DNA of 44,554 nt, from assembly GCA_910589145.1 (NCBI GenBank), contig CAJUSD010000027.1, forward strand, positions 1 through 44,554, given 5' to 3'. Below are positions 32,428 to 40,467 of the stretch, piece by piece. The DNA comes from an uncultured Oscillospiraceae bacterium (GTDB lineage Bacteria; Bacillota; Clostridia; Oscillospirales; Ruminococcaceae). Position numbers and translations under genes: made by a program. How positions within the stretch are numbered: position 1 is the first letter of the stretch; each line of letters starts with the position of its first letter. The notes under the pieces were generated by a model that saw only the letters and a program-made list of their open reading frames with translations, did no database searches and had not been told where the DNA came from.

Positions 32428-33207
32428 GTGGATATTAAACAGTTTATGGACATGGGGCTGCTTCAGGAAATTCAGGACTTATTCTCAGATGCAACCGGAC
32501 TGGCAGCAATTGCTGTAGATATGGAAGGGAACTATATCACAAAGGGAAGTAATTTTACAGATTTCTGCATGAAATATACCCGCGGAAGTGAGGAAGGCCG
32601 CCGCAGATGTGTTAAATGTGATAATGAATGTACAGGAACCTACTTCTGCCATGCTGGGCTCATGGATTTTTCTGCCGATATCATGATAGAGGATGAGAAG
32701 GTAGGCGCTATTATCGGCGGGCAGGTCCTCCCAAATGAGCCTGACCTGGATTATTTCCGTGGAATTGCTCACGAACTTGGCATTAACGAAACTGAATATT
32801 TAAAAGCTTTGGCAAAAGTCCCTGTCCGTAGCGAAAAAATGATTCGTTCTGCTGCGCAGATGCTGGGACGTGTTGTAAACCAGTTGGTAAATTTGGAATA
32901 CATAAAAAAACTGAACCAGAAAAAGGTAGAAGCCTTTGACAAAGAGTCCAGCAATGCGCTGGCTGCCGTTAACGAAATACGTGGAAAGGCCGCTGAACTC
33001 CAAAGGGTTGCCTCAATGGAAAAAATTCTTGCCATTAACGCATCTATTGAAGCTGCGCGCGCTGGTCAGGCAGGAGTGGGTTTTGCCATAGTTGCAAGGG
33101 AAATTAGCGATGTATCCAATAACTCCGCCAAAGTATATGGGGAAATTGTTGAACAGGTCAAAATGATTGAAAACTCTGTGAAAGCAATGAACGATGTCAA
33201 ACTGTAG
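32428..33207 (+). CDS. Soluble PocR-domain chemoreceptor-like protein
   Basis: A 259-residue cytoplasmic protein. Residues about 5-165 form a PocR-type sensory domain, with the Cys motif RRRCVKCDNECTGTYFCHAGLMDFSADI and GAIIGGQVLPNEPD. The C-terminal part has the chemoreceptor signalling tip, ILAINASIEAARAG and GVGFAIVAREISDVS. The signalling hairpin is much shorter than in transmembrane receptors and there is no membrane segment or HAMP domain. GTG start with a G-rich ribosome site. No cheA, cheW or flagellar gene is nearby. It may sense a small molecule, perhaps linked to the adjacent importer (inference). Confidence 0.85.
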   Translation: MDIKQFMDMGLLQEIQDLFSDATGLAAIAVDMEGNYITKGSNFTDFCMKYTRGSEEGRRRCVKCDNECTGTYFCHAGLMDFSADIMIEDEKVGAIIGGQVLPNEPDLDYFRGIAHELGINETEYLKALAKVPVRSEKMIRSAAQMLGRVVNQLVNLEYIKKLNQKKVEAFDKESSNALAAVNEIRGKAAELQRVASMEKILAINASIEAARAGQAGVGFAIVAREISDVSNNSAKVYGEIVEQVKMIENSVKAMNDVKL

Positions 33208-33230
33208 TCCTTTTGTTTTTCACATACATG

Positions 33231-33268
33231 AAAAACGCTGTACAAATTTTCATTTGCACAGCGTTTTT
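33231..33268 (+). terminator. Terminator of the chemoreceptor gene
   Basis: AAAAACGCTGT pairs with ACAGCGTTTTT and the inner CAAAT with ATTTG, followed by T residues. Confidence 0.9.
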
Positions 33269-33296
33269 GTTATGGCATTGATACTTTGAACCTAAG

Positions 33297-33454
33297 AGCC
33301 TGTTTAATATCTCCCCGCGCCCGTCTTGGCGGCGTATTTTCCGCCTTGACCGCGTTAAAAATCCTTGCCATCCGTCAGGATGCCTGCGGATTTTTGCCTT
33401 GCAAGGCAAAAAATCCGCTCGCCAATCCGCACACGTCGAGATATTAAACAGGCT
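33297..33454. mobile_element. Inverted-repeat element with 5-bp target duplication
   Basis: AGCCTGTTTAATATCTC at the left is repeated in inverse as GAGATATTAAACAGGCT at the right end. CTAAG stands immediately on both sides (33292-33296 and 33455-33459), a likely 5-bp target duplication. The interior contains further pairing segments (for example AAAAATCC/GGATTTTT) and no gene. Not related in sequence to the 12700/29254 family. Non-autonomous if mobile. Confidence 0.65.
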
Positions 33455-33457
33455 CTA

Positions 33458-33503
33458 AGAACGGGATGTACCCAGACTGCGCAGCCTGGGTACATCCCGT
33501 TCT
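33458..33503 (-). terminator. Long perfect hairpin after the unknown membrane protein gene
   Basis: AGAACGGGATGTACCCAG (33458-33475) is perfectly repeated in inverse at 33486-33503, and the 10-nt loop itself contains CTGCGCAG. It lies just past the stop of the gene at 33515, so it may end or protect that transcript, but there is no T run. It overlaps the right target duplication of the neighbouring element by two bases. Confidence 0.6.
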
Positions 33504-33514
33504 GGGGTGGGTTC

Positions 33515-34606
33515 TTAATTCTGGTTTTCAAAGACTTCTGCCGCGACCTGTGGATCTGTCAAAATTCTCTGGAATTTCTCAAGATCTTTCTGATACATCT
33601 TATCCAGCTTGTTGTTATAACCCACAACGGTATTTGGGGAATTTTCAACAATATACTCCAAAGCGTCTTGAACTTCCTGTTCTCTCATGGCCAGTTCAAA
33701 CCGGCGCTTAGCGGTATTACATATAACTACAGAATAAGTAGTACCTGTCTTTATACCATTCCTGCGGTGTTCCGTCGTTTTCTTATATGCCCATAAGAAC
33801 TTCTCCAAAGGCCAAACCCTGGTATGGGCCCCCTGCTGGAACATAATCCAGTTATCCGCGATAATGATTCCGCTTACAGGATGTGCAGATTCGTAGTAAG
33901 TACTCATCCGTTCCAGAGCCTGTTCCTTATCTCCGGTATCAGCGCAGAATTTTACAACATCTTTCTGATAAGCACCAGTAATTGCACGAACAAACATTAC
34001 AGTTGCACAGATAAAGCAAACTACTGCGCCGATAGACAGCAGGTAGGTAGCAGCTTCACTGGTTTTTCCCAAGTAGTCTTCCCGAAGATAATATGGAAGG
34101 AAAAGCGCCTTTTCCTCGTCGGTCATTTCATCATAGCCGATAGCCTCATGATAAAATTCCAGGCTGTCCTCTGCCATTGGCAAAATAGTTCCAGTAACAG
34201 TGAAAATTTCTTCTTCGGATGGCCCTGTATCAGAGGGGTTATCCAGGAATGATTGGCTGCTTTTCATAAGCTTGTCCGCTTTGCTCAGGCTCCTGGAAGG
34301 AAGATACAACCCCATGTATTCATTTTCGCCGATTGGGATAATATATTCTTTACTTGTAGTCTTTGGTCTGGGATTGGATTTCGATGTTTCTGTTGTATAG
34401 GCGTAATAATCATAGATAAAGTAAATCTCCGCCGTTACATACTGCCCTTCCAAGCCGTTTACATCCAGATCATAGATATCCTTTTTGAACGGCAGTTTAA
34501 AAATTCCACATCCGCTGATAATCATACAAGCTGCTGCCGCTATGTACAGTACCACAACCCATACAATTACCTTTTTAAAGCTTTTTTTCTTCAATGTTTC
34601 CAGCAT
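33515..34606 (-). CDS. Unknown membrane protein with two transmembrane helices
   Basis: Unrecognised 363-residue protein. One transmembrane helix lies near residues 11-33, just after a basic start; an extracytoplasmic domain of about 160 residues follows (containing EYIIPIGENEYMGLYLP), then a second helix (about 190-215) and a cytoplasmic domain (about 220-363) with IIIADNWIMFQQGAHTRVWPLEKFLWAYKK, reminiscent of PH-like folds (weak). Similar proteins occur as DUF families in Clostridia, but I cannot name one safely. AGGAGGG precedes the ATG at 34606; the open frame extends 14 codons further without a ribosome site. Confidence 0.7.
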   Translation of the reverse strand: MLETLKKKSFKKVIVWVVVLYIAAAACMIISGCGIFKLPFKKDIYDLDVNGLEGQYVTAEIYFIYDYYAYTTETSKSNPRPKTTSKEYIIPIGENEYMGLYLPSRSLSKADKLMKSSQSFLDNPSDTGPSEEEIFTVTGTILPMAEDSLEFYHEAIGYDEMTDEEKALFLPYYLREDYLGKTSEAATYLLSIGAVVCFICATVMFVRAITGAYQKDVVKFCADTGDKEQALERMSTYYESAHPVSGIIIADNWIMFQQGAHTRVWPLEKFLWAYKKTTEHRRNGIKTGTTYSVVICNTAKRRFELAMREQEVQDALEYIVENSPNTVVGYNNKLDKMYQKDLEKFQRILTDPQVAAEVFENQN

Positions 34607-34653
34607 TTGGGAACCCTCCTGTTTTATAATATTACGAATTCCGCCCACGTCTC

Positions 34654-34682
34654 ATAATATCACAAATTTTCCGTTTTGTGAA
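34654..34682 (-). promoter_or_regulatory. Sigma-A-type promoter of the unknown membrane protein gene
   Basis: On the minus strand TTCACA (34677-34682), 17-bp spacer, TATTAT (34654-34659). Confidence 0.6.
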
Positions 34683-34762
34683 CTGTTTTTTTCAGAAAAG
34701 CATATTCTGTATTGACGGATTTGCATTTTTCTATATTACCGCCTTTGGAAAGGAGCTTGGCT

Positions 34763-35503
34763 ATGCCTTCTATTTATTTAAGCCCATCTACCCAGGAAAA
34801 AAATCTCTATGTCACCGGCGGCACCGAGGAACAATATATGAACCTTTTGACAGATCAGATTGTCCCTTATCTCCGTTCAAGCGGGATTACCTATTCCCGA
34901 AATACTCCCGATATGACTGCTGCTTCCTCTATCCGTGCCTCCAACAGCGGAAACTATAATTTACATTTCGCTATCCATTCCAATGCCGCCCCTGAGGGAA
35001 AATACGGTCAGGTGCGCGGTATTGACGTTTACTATTATCCTGGAAGTGGTTTCGGAGAACGTGCTGCCCAGATTATTGCCAAAAACCTTAAAACAATTTA
35101 TCCGCTGCCTAAACTTGTACGCGCTTTACCTAATACAACTTTGGGAGAACTGCGTTTGACAAGAGCTCCCTCTGTTTTTTTGGAACTGGGATATCACGAC
35201 AATGAGGACGACGCTAAATGGATTATTGGAAACTTACCTGAAATTGGAAGGAACCTTGCGGGGTCATTGACAGAGCTATTCGGACTTCCTTTAGTTCCTC
35301 CTCAACAGGAAGAGGCTGCTGTGGTTGCAACCCAGGGAGGGAATTTAAATTTGAGAAGCAGGCCCTCTACTTCGGCCAGCGTGGTGGCGAGAATTCCAAA
35401 TGGTTCCCGTGTCACTGTATTGGGAAAATGGCAGGATTGGGCTACTATCGCTTTTCAGGATCAGGTTGGATTCGCTTATATGATGTATATTCGTATTTTA
35501 TAG
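34763..35503 (+). CDS. N-acetylmuramoyl-L-alanine amidase-like protein with SH3 domain
   Basis: A 246-residue protein without a signal peptide. Residues 1-175 resemble Amidase_3: GGTEEQYMNLL (zinc-ligand Glu region, E22/E23), HSNA (His72) and FLELGYHDN (catalytic Glu141). The first zinc-ligand motif, normally DPGHGG, is YLSPSTQEKN, so that His is missing. Residues about 190-246 form a bacterial SH3 domain (NLNLRSRPSTSASVV). AGGAGC precedes the ATG at 34763; an upstream ATG at 34712 lacks a site. Cell-wall binding or hydrolysis is likely, but lack of the His and signal makes enzymatic activity and location uncertain. Confidence 0.78.
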   Translation: MPSIYLSPSTQEKNLYVTGGTEEQYMNLLTDQIVPYLRSSGITYSRNTPDMTAASSIRASNSGNYNLHFAIHSNAAPEGKYGQVRGIDVYYYPGSGFGERAAQIIAKNLKTIYPLPKLVRALPNTTLGELRLTRAPSVFLELGYHDNEDDAKWIIGNLPEIGRNLAGSLTELFGLPLVPPQQEEAAVVATQGGNLNLRSRPSTSASVVARIPNGSRVTVLGKWQDWATIAFQDQVGFAYMMYIRIL

Positions 35504-35874
35504 GAGTGATTATAACAGTAAGCAATAAAACCCGAAAGGTATCTGCCTTTCGGGTTTGTTTTTTATGTTGGGATTCTATTTCTGTTAACAATCAGGATGT
35601 TTCCCCTAATGCCTCTGAAATCTGGCTTTCAAATTTCTTCTGGCTAAGCAGAAACATCCACAAATTTACATTCACCAGCTCAAAAAAGTCCTCTTAAATT
35701 CCTTTACGATGTTCTTAACCGGCTCTCCACTGTGGCAATTTTACCTTCTCAAACAGACTTTTTTCTCTTATCTTTTTAGGAGTGCAATTCTGCTGTGAAT
35801 CTCCCTGGACCCAAAACCTTTTCCATCCTCTTAGGGGGTGCTTGTATTAGGTTGTACCCGCAAATTTGTTTTTC
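35504..35874. other. Intergenic region between amidase-like gene and enolase
   Basis: A 371-bp stretch between convergent genes. It holds the terminator at 35528-35563. The remainder shows no convincing gene, repeat or hairpin, and no clear terminator for enolase. Confidence 0.5.
35528..35563 (+). terminator. Terminator of the amidase-like gene
   Basis: AAACCCGAAAGG pairs perfectly with CCTTTCGGGTTT around a 6-nt loop, followed by a T run. Confidence 0.9.
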
Positions 35875-37161
35875 CTAAATTCTCCCCCGAAAAGCTTCTT
35901 TACCTGCATATTTCGCCGAACTGCCAAGTTCTTTTTCAATTTCCAGCAAGCGGTTATACTTGGCAGTTCTTTCCCCACGGCACAAAGATCCCGTTTTAAT
36001 TTGCCCTGTTGCCAATCCAACTGCTAAATCTGCAATAATAACGTCCTCACTTTCACCGGAACGATGGGACATTACTGCACCGAATCCCGCTCTTTGGGCA
36101 GTCTGTACAGTTTCAATTGTTTCTGTCAAGGAACCTATCTGATTCGGTTTAATCAAAATAGCATTTCCGGCTTTGCGTTCAATCCCTTCCCGCAGCCGTG
36201 TAACGTTAGTAACAAATAAATCGTCTCCCACAAGCTGAACCTTATCTCCAAGACGGCGTGTTAATTCAGCATGGCCTTCATAGTCGTTCTGATCTAATCC
36301 GTCTTCAATGGATAAAATGGGGAAATCCCGAACTAAAGATTCATATAGACGGATCATACCATCTGTATCCAGTTCACGCTCTTCCCCGGAAAGGCGGTAA
36401 AGTTTGGTTTGCCGGTCATACAGTTCAGAAGAAGCAGCATCCATACCCAGAAAAATATCCCGTCCAGGATGCAGCCCTGCCGCTTCAATGGCCTCTAAAA
36501 TAAGCTCTAGTGCCTGCCGGTTATTTTTCAGGTCAGGGGCAAAACCACCTTCATCCCCTACTGAAGTACTGAAGCCACGGCTGTGCAGAACTTTTTTCAG
36601 GTGGTGGAAAACTTCCACTCCCATTCTCAGCGCTTCAGAAAAAGTTGGGGCGCCAACAGGAAGTATCATAAATTCCTGAAAATCGACGGAGTTGTCTGCA
36701 TGCTTCCCCCCGTTTAGAATGTTCATCATGGGGACAGGGAGAAGAGATGCAGCAGCTCCGCCGATATATCGGTAAAGAGATTCTTGTTTTTCATTGGCAG
36801 AAGCTTGGGCAGCTGCCAGCGAAACCGCTAAAATGGCGTTTGCACCAAGAGACGATTTGTGGATCGTTCCATCTAATGCCAATAATATTTGGTCTATTTG
36901 GCTTTGTTCAGCGGCTTCAACCCCAACCAGGCAGGGGCGGATTCTTTCTTGAATGTTGCGGACTGCGGTACGTACCCCCGCACCCAGATAACGGGTTTCA
37001 CAGTCGCGCAGTTCAACGGCTTCATGCTCTCCGGTAGACGCGCCGGACGGCACAATAGCACGTCCAAGCCCTCCATATTCTGTTTGAATATAAGCGGCTA
37101 CAGTAGGATTGCCTCGGGAATCCAGAACTTCAAGAGCATCTACACTGTAAATCTTAGACAT
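35875..37161 (-). CDS. eno: Enolase
   Basis: A 428-residue enolase, the glycolytic enzyme converting 2-phosphoglycerate to phosphoenolpyruvate. Diagnostic motifs: AIVPSGASTGEHEAVELRD, the Mg2+ ligands in LGMDAASSE, SIEDGLDQND and QLVGDDLFVTN, the catalytic Lys in ILIKPNQIGSLTET, and SHRSGESED. Length is normal. A GGAGGT ribosome site precedes the ATG. It is not clustered with other glycolytic genes here. Confidence 0.98.
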   Translation of the reverse strand: MSKIYSVDALEVLDSRGNPTVAAYIQTEYGGLGRAIVPSGASTGEHEAVELRDCETRYLGAGVRTAVRNIQERIRPCLVGVEAAEQSQIDQILLALDGTIHKSSLGANAILAVSLAAAQASANEKQESLYRYIGGAAASLLPVPMMNILNGGKHADNSVDFQEFMILPVGAPTFSEALRMGVEVFHHLKKVLHSRGFSTSVGDEGGFAPDLKNNRQALELILEAIEAAGLHPGRDIFLGMDAASSELYDRQTKLYRLSGEERELDTDGMIRLYESLVRDFPILSIEDGLDQNDYEGHAELTRRLGDKVQLVGDDLFVTNVTRLREGIERKAGNAILIKPNQIGSLTETIETVQTAQRAGFGAVMSHRSGESEDVIIADLAVGLATGQIKTGSLCRGERTAKYNRLLEIEKELGSSAKYAGKEAFRGRI

Positions 37162-37468
37162 TTCAAAACCTCCTTTAAATGGAAAAGGAAGCAGTGCTTC
37201 CTAACTAGGGCGACAGTTTTAGGATGCCCCAGAGGTTTTGATTTTAGACGGAAAAGATATGGTTTAGGGATTTTATTGAAGCAGAAGTTTCCATAAACAC
37301 TCCTAAACAGGAACGGCAGCGACAGATTGTGTGTCTTTTGTTGATTGGAAAGTCGGTACTATCCGTCAGACATTCATGGAAATCCATTTGCTAAATAATA
37401 AATAATTAAAGCAGATATTAGAAAAAGGACAGCCGGTAAACAGACGCTTGTCCAGCTCAGGGACATAC
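37162..37468. other. Region between the HTH gene and enolase
   Basis: About 307 bp upstream of eno. It contains GGAAGCA/TGCTTCC near 37187-37201, a small hairpin close to the ribosome site. No DDE transposase remnant follows the HTH gene here, and no clear promoter pair was found. Confidence 0.45.
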
Positions 37469-37933
37469 TTAATTATTCCCTTGGAATTTCGTTCTGCGCG
37501 GGTAAACATTGCACGCCCAGTTATGTCGCTTGAGCATATCGTAAACAAGGAACAGCCCTACCTCGCGGTTGACATGTTCATTAAGCGCTTTGGAAATATC
37601 AACAATATCTAATATTTCCCCTTTTAAAGCTCTTTTGCGGAAGGTTTCCAAAAATTCAGTTTCTTCCTCCAGGGACAAATAGGCATGATTACGTGCTACA
37701 GAACGGGCGACTACAGCGTCCATGCCCTGTCTTTTATACTGTCCAACAATGCGGTTGATATAGTCCTTATGGAATCCAGTACGCTCGCTGATTTCACGGC
37801 TGTTTAGTCCGTCCAGCGCCTTGTATTTCAGCACCATGATTTTCAGGTATCCCTTTTCCCGTTTTTCTTCTTGAAAAGCCCTCAGAATTTCCGATTTTTG
37901 CTCGGCTGTAAATTTGGGTTGTGGTCTGGCCAT
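37469..37933 (-). CDS. Helix-turn-helix protein resembling the N-terminus of IS630-type transposases
   Basis: A 154-residue protein with a helix-turn-helix (GLNSREISERTGFHKDYINRIVGQYKRQGMDAVV, about 43-76) followed by a winged-helix-like part ending in FLVYDMLKRHNWACNVYPRRTKFQ. This layout matches the DNA-binding portion of IS630-family transposases, which would continue into a DDE domain. No DDE domain follows in any frame downstream, and no inverted repeats were seen around it. It may be a domesticated regulator, a truncated transposase or a small regulator. AAAGGGAG precedes the ATG. Confidence 0.65.
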   Translation of the reverse strand: MARPQPKFTAEQKSEILRAFQEEKREKGYLKIMVLKYKALDGLNSREISERTGFHKDYINRIVGQYKRQGMDAVVARSVARNHAYLSLEEETEFLETFRKRALKGEILDIVDISKALNEHVNREVGLFLVYDMLKRHNWACNVYPRRTKFQGNN

Positions 37934-38725
37934 TATTTTCGTCTCCCTTTCATCATTATGTAGGTCATTTTACAGGGAGCCTGAAGGGTGGGGGGAGAGC
38001 CCATAATGAACTCTGTCCTGTCGAGCTTCTATAAAATGGATCCCAGTCTGGTTTGGTGCTGGAATTGAAAACTCATGCTTCTAAAGTCCCTAATAAAAGA
38101 TTACCTTAAAATAGCAAAGAAGTCAAGTAAAATGTCGAAATATAATAAAAATCTGTATACTCTTTAAAGTATTCTTGTGTTTTTACAGTTATTTTTTTGC
38201 ACCTCTAAAACAAAATACATATCTTTATTGTATGGAAGACACATAAAACGAGACTTTAGCGAATAGTTTTACTTTTGACCCTTTGTAATAGCTTTTTTGA
38301 TTTGCCAAAAGAGTTTTGAGTTCTTTAATATACAGAAATAGATCTACTCCAGCTTCTCATTTTTTCAATGTAAACTTCTTTTATTCCCATTATAAACAAT
38401 ACACTTCAAAATTGCAATACTTTTTTTAGATTCTTTTTACTATGTTTTTCCTTTATCATTTCTTTATTTTCTTTCCATATATTTCTTATAATAATGACTT
38501 AAATTTCCTGTTTTCTTTTTTTAAAAGTAGGTTTTTATTTTGCTTTGTGGATAATTGTTCATTTAATTTCAGTTTATTTTAATGATGTTTCTCTTTTTCA
38601 TAATATAATTTCTTTTAATTTTTTCATTATCTTTCTCGATTATATATCTAGTTTCTTATGTCTTTTCTTTGAAATTACTTTTTTAAGTTAGTTAATGCTA
38701 ATATGATATGTGAAACTATATAAAT
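37934..38725. other. Long AT-rich non-coding region, T-rich on the plus strand
   Basis: About 790 bp without a convincing gene. From about 38160 it becomes very AT-rich and the plus strand is strongly biased to T over A. A sequence matching a DnaA box, TGTGGATAA, lies at 38546-38554; a second, TTATGCACA, is at 38791-38799 inside the adjacent coding end. No replication genes are near. It could be an eroded gene, foreign DNA or a structural spacer. Confidence 0.55.
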
Positions 38726-38767
38726 GGAAAGGTTTTGAAAGCTCATTACAGCTTCCAAAACCTTTCC
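38726..38767 (-). terminator. Hairpin after the DHHW/MBOAT operon
   Basis: GGAAAGGTTTTG (38726-38737) pairs with CAAAACCTTTCC around AAGCT/AGCTT and a small loop, with a two-base bulge. Its position just past the last gene fits a terminator, although the following T run is weak. Confidence 0.65.
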
Positions 38768-38803
38768 AAATTTCTTTATAAATTCAAAAATTATGCACAA
38801 TTT

Positions 38804-40447
38804 TTACTCTTGCTTTTTTACAACAACAAGTTTCCCGGAGGAACTGGCATTATCATCTGTTTCCACACGCTCTTTTGTACCATCAGGACGAATCACTACT
38901 ACCCCGCCCTTCTGGGAAGAGTTAGACGAACTTTCATCTGGTTCCTGTGGTGTGGAGGAGGTTTCTTCAGGAGGAGCCTCACTGCTTGAAGATGAGGAGG
39001 ATGCAGGCTGGGTAGGCTGAGTCTGATAATACCAATCAGCCTGGGTTAAAATCCTCTGGATATAGCCAATCTGTGAATTGGTATTTGCAGCAAAGATATT
39101 ATTAATAAACAAAATTTCATTAATGCCATTATCCTGAATAAATTTCAATCCATTAATCTGGAAATACCTGGCATCTACAACAAAAACCTGTTCATAGTGA
39201 GGAATGAGATAAGGTGCAAAGGCATTGCCAAAGGATTCCTTGACAACCATAATTTTCCTGCCATTCTTATGCTCTGTGTCAATGCGTGTTAAGGGCTGGT
39301 CGCCATGGAGGAAAACCGAGTAAGAATTGCCGCCTTTGGCATATTCCGCCCATACCGGAACCTGGTTTCCTTTATAGGGGCTGTTGCGCGGGAATTGGTA
39401 TGCAGTATGCTGCGTATCGGTAATATAGTAATCCAAATGATCGGGGTTTTCCAGCAGCTTGGAGCTTTGCGTCTGCGAATACATGGTTCCGACAAAAGGA
39501 GAAATTGTCTTCTTTTCCATGGATGAAAGAGGCTTTGGAGCAAAACCAGCCTGTTCCGCAAAAGCAGTATAGGCATAATACGCCCCAAGTGCTGTCCAAT
39601 GATGGTCAGTGGCAAAATAAAGATATTCATCTGTGTGCTTTTGAAGGGCAGAATATGCGTCAACCTTTTTGATTTTAGGATTCAGCATGGAATAAATGTT
39701 GTCAATATTAGGCTTTTGGGGATTAGTGACAGATTTATATTTTTCCGGCAGATAGAATTCAATCGCAGTAGGAACGATAAGGTTATAAATTGTAACGGAA
39801 TCCCCTAAAACCTCCTGGTAATTATTTAAAACAGAGGCGTAATATTCAGAAGCTGCCTTTGTACCGCCAAAGGGCGCCATAGCCCGATTTTGGAAAATTA
39901 AAATGGAGTTATAGGTTTCAGGGGCAGGAGCGTTTACGTCCATTCCGTAGCCTCCTTCCGTTTCTATAGGCGGCTCAAGAGGTTGAGAGGAAGACTGCTG
40001 TCCCTGCGAGGAATCCTCCTTGCTGTTATCCGGCTGAACAGAGGGGGTTATACCGGAGGGAGAAGGCCCGGAACTGCCCGGAGGATTTCCCCCATTCCCT
40101 GGAGAAAGAGAAGGCGAACCATCGCCAAGAGTTCCGTTCCCGGTATCATATAAGGTCATTTCATTAAATTGTATGCCGCGCTTTTCTGCAAGGTCTGCAC
40201 TCATTTGGACAAACATTTCACGCATAGGAAAGGTATCCGCATAAAAGCGTTCAATCTGGTTTGTATATTCCCCAGCTTGTAAAGAAGCAAGGGTAAATTC
40301 AGGGAAAACTTCCAGGTCGCGTCGTTCATATTCAGAAACAGTGGGTTTAGGCAGTACAATCGCACATACCCCCAATACTGCCAAAATAGAGGGGATTAAA
40401 GCGCAGTGAATCATTGACAAAGTTTTTTTCCCAGTGGGATCATTCAT
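38804..40447 (-). CDS. DHHW-family cell-surface acyl-transfer partner protein
   Basis: A 547-residue protein with one N-terminal transmembrane helix (about 13-33) and an extracytoplasmic SGNH-like domain of the AlgX/AlgJ/DHHW type. The motif YFATDHHWTALGAYYAY (about residue 285) names the family; the likely catalytic Ser region is IMVVKESFGNAFAPYL. Two Ser/Pro/Gly-rich linkers (about 118-170 and 455-505) separate or follow the folded part. The ATG at 40447 is used; AAAGGAG lies 12 bases before it. It follows an MBOAT acyltransferase gene by 20 bp, and together they probably O-acetylate a cell-surface polysaccharide. Which polymer is unknown. Confidence 0.85.
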   Translation of the reverse strand: MNDPTGKKTLSMIHCALIPSILAVLGVCAIVLPKPTVSEYERRDLEVFPEFTLASLQAGEYTNQIERFYADTFPMREMFVQMSADLAEKRGIQFNEMTLYDTGNGTLGDGSPSLSPGNGGNPPGSSGPSPSGITPSVQPDNSKEDSSQGQQSSSQPLEPPIETEGGYGMDVNAPAPETYNSILIFQNRAMAPFGGTKAASEYYASVLNNYQEVLGDSVTIYNLIVPTAIEFYLPEKYKSVTNPQKPNIDNIYSMLNPKIKKVDAYSALQKHTDEYLYFATDHHWTALGAYYAYTAFAEQAGFAPKPLSSMEKKTISPFVGTMYSQTQSSKLLENPDHLDYYITDTQHTAYQFPRNSPYKGNQVPVWAEYAKGGNSYSVFLHGDQPLTRIDTEHKNGRKIMVVKESFGNAFAPYLIPHYEQVFVVDARYFQINGLKFIQDNGINEILFINNIFAANTNSQIGYIQRILTQADWYYQTQPTQPASSSSSSSEAPPEETSSTPQEPDESSSNSSQKGGVVVIRPDGTKERVETDDNASSSGKLVVVKKQE

Positions 40448-40467
40448 AATTTTACACAACTCCTTTT

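Larger units (their letters stand above)
33208..33514. other. Convergent intergenic region with stacked hairpins
   Basis: Between the convergent chemoreceptor and membrane-protein genes lie a terminator (33231-33268), a 158-bp inverted-repeat element with target duplication (33297-33454) and a separate long hairpin (33458-33503). No gene is seen. Confidence 0.7.

Noticed and set aside
37162..37468. Frameshifted DDE transposase following the HTH gene
   Set aside because: No DDE-like motifs in any frame of this interval, so a split transposase is not supported.
38500..38810. Replication origin in the AT-rich region with DnaA boxes
   Set aside because: Only two boxes, far apart and in opposite orientation, with no dnaA or dnaN nearby.
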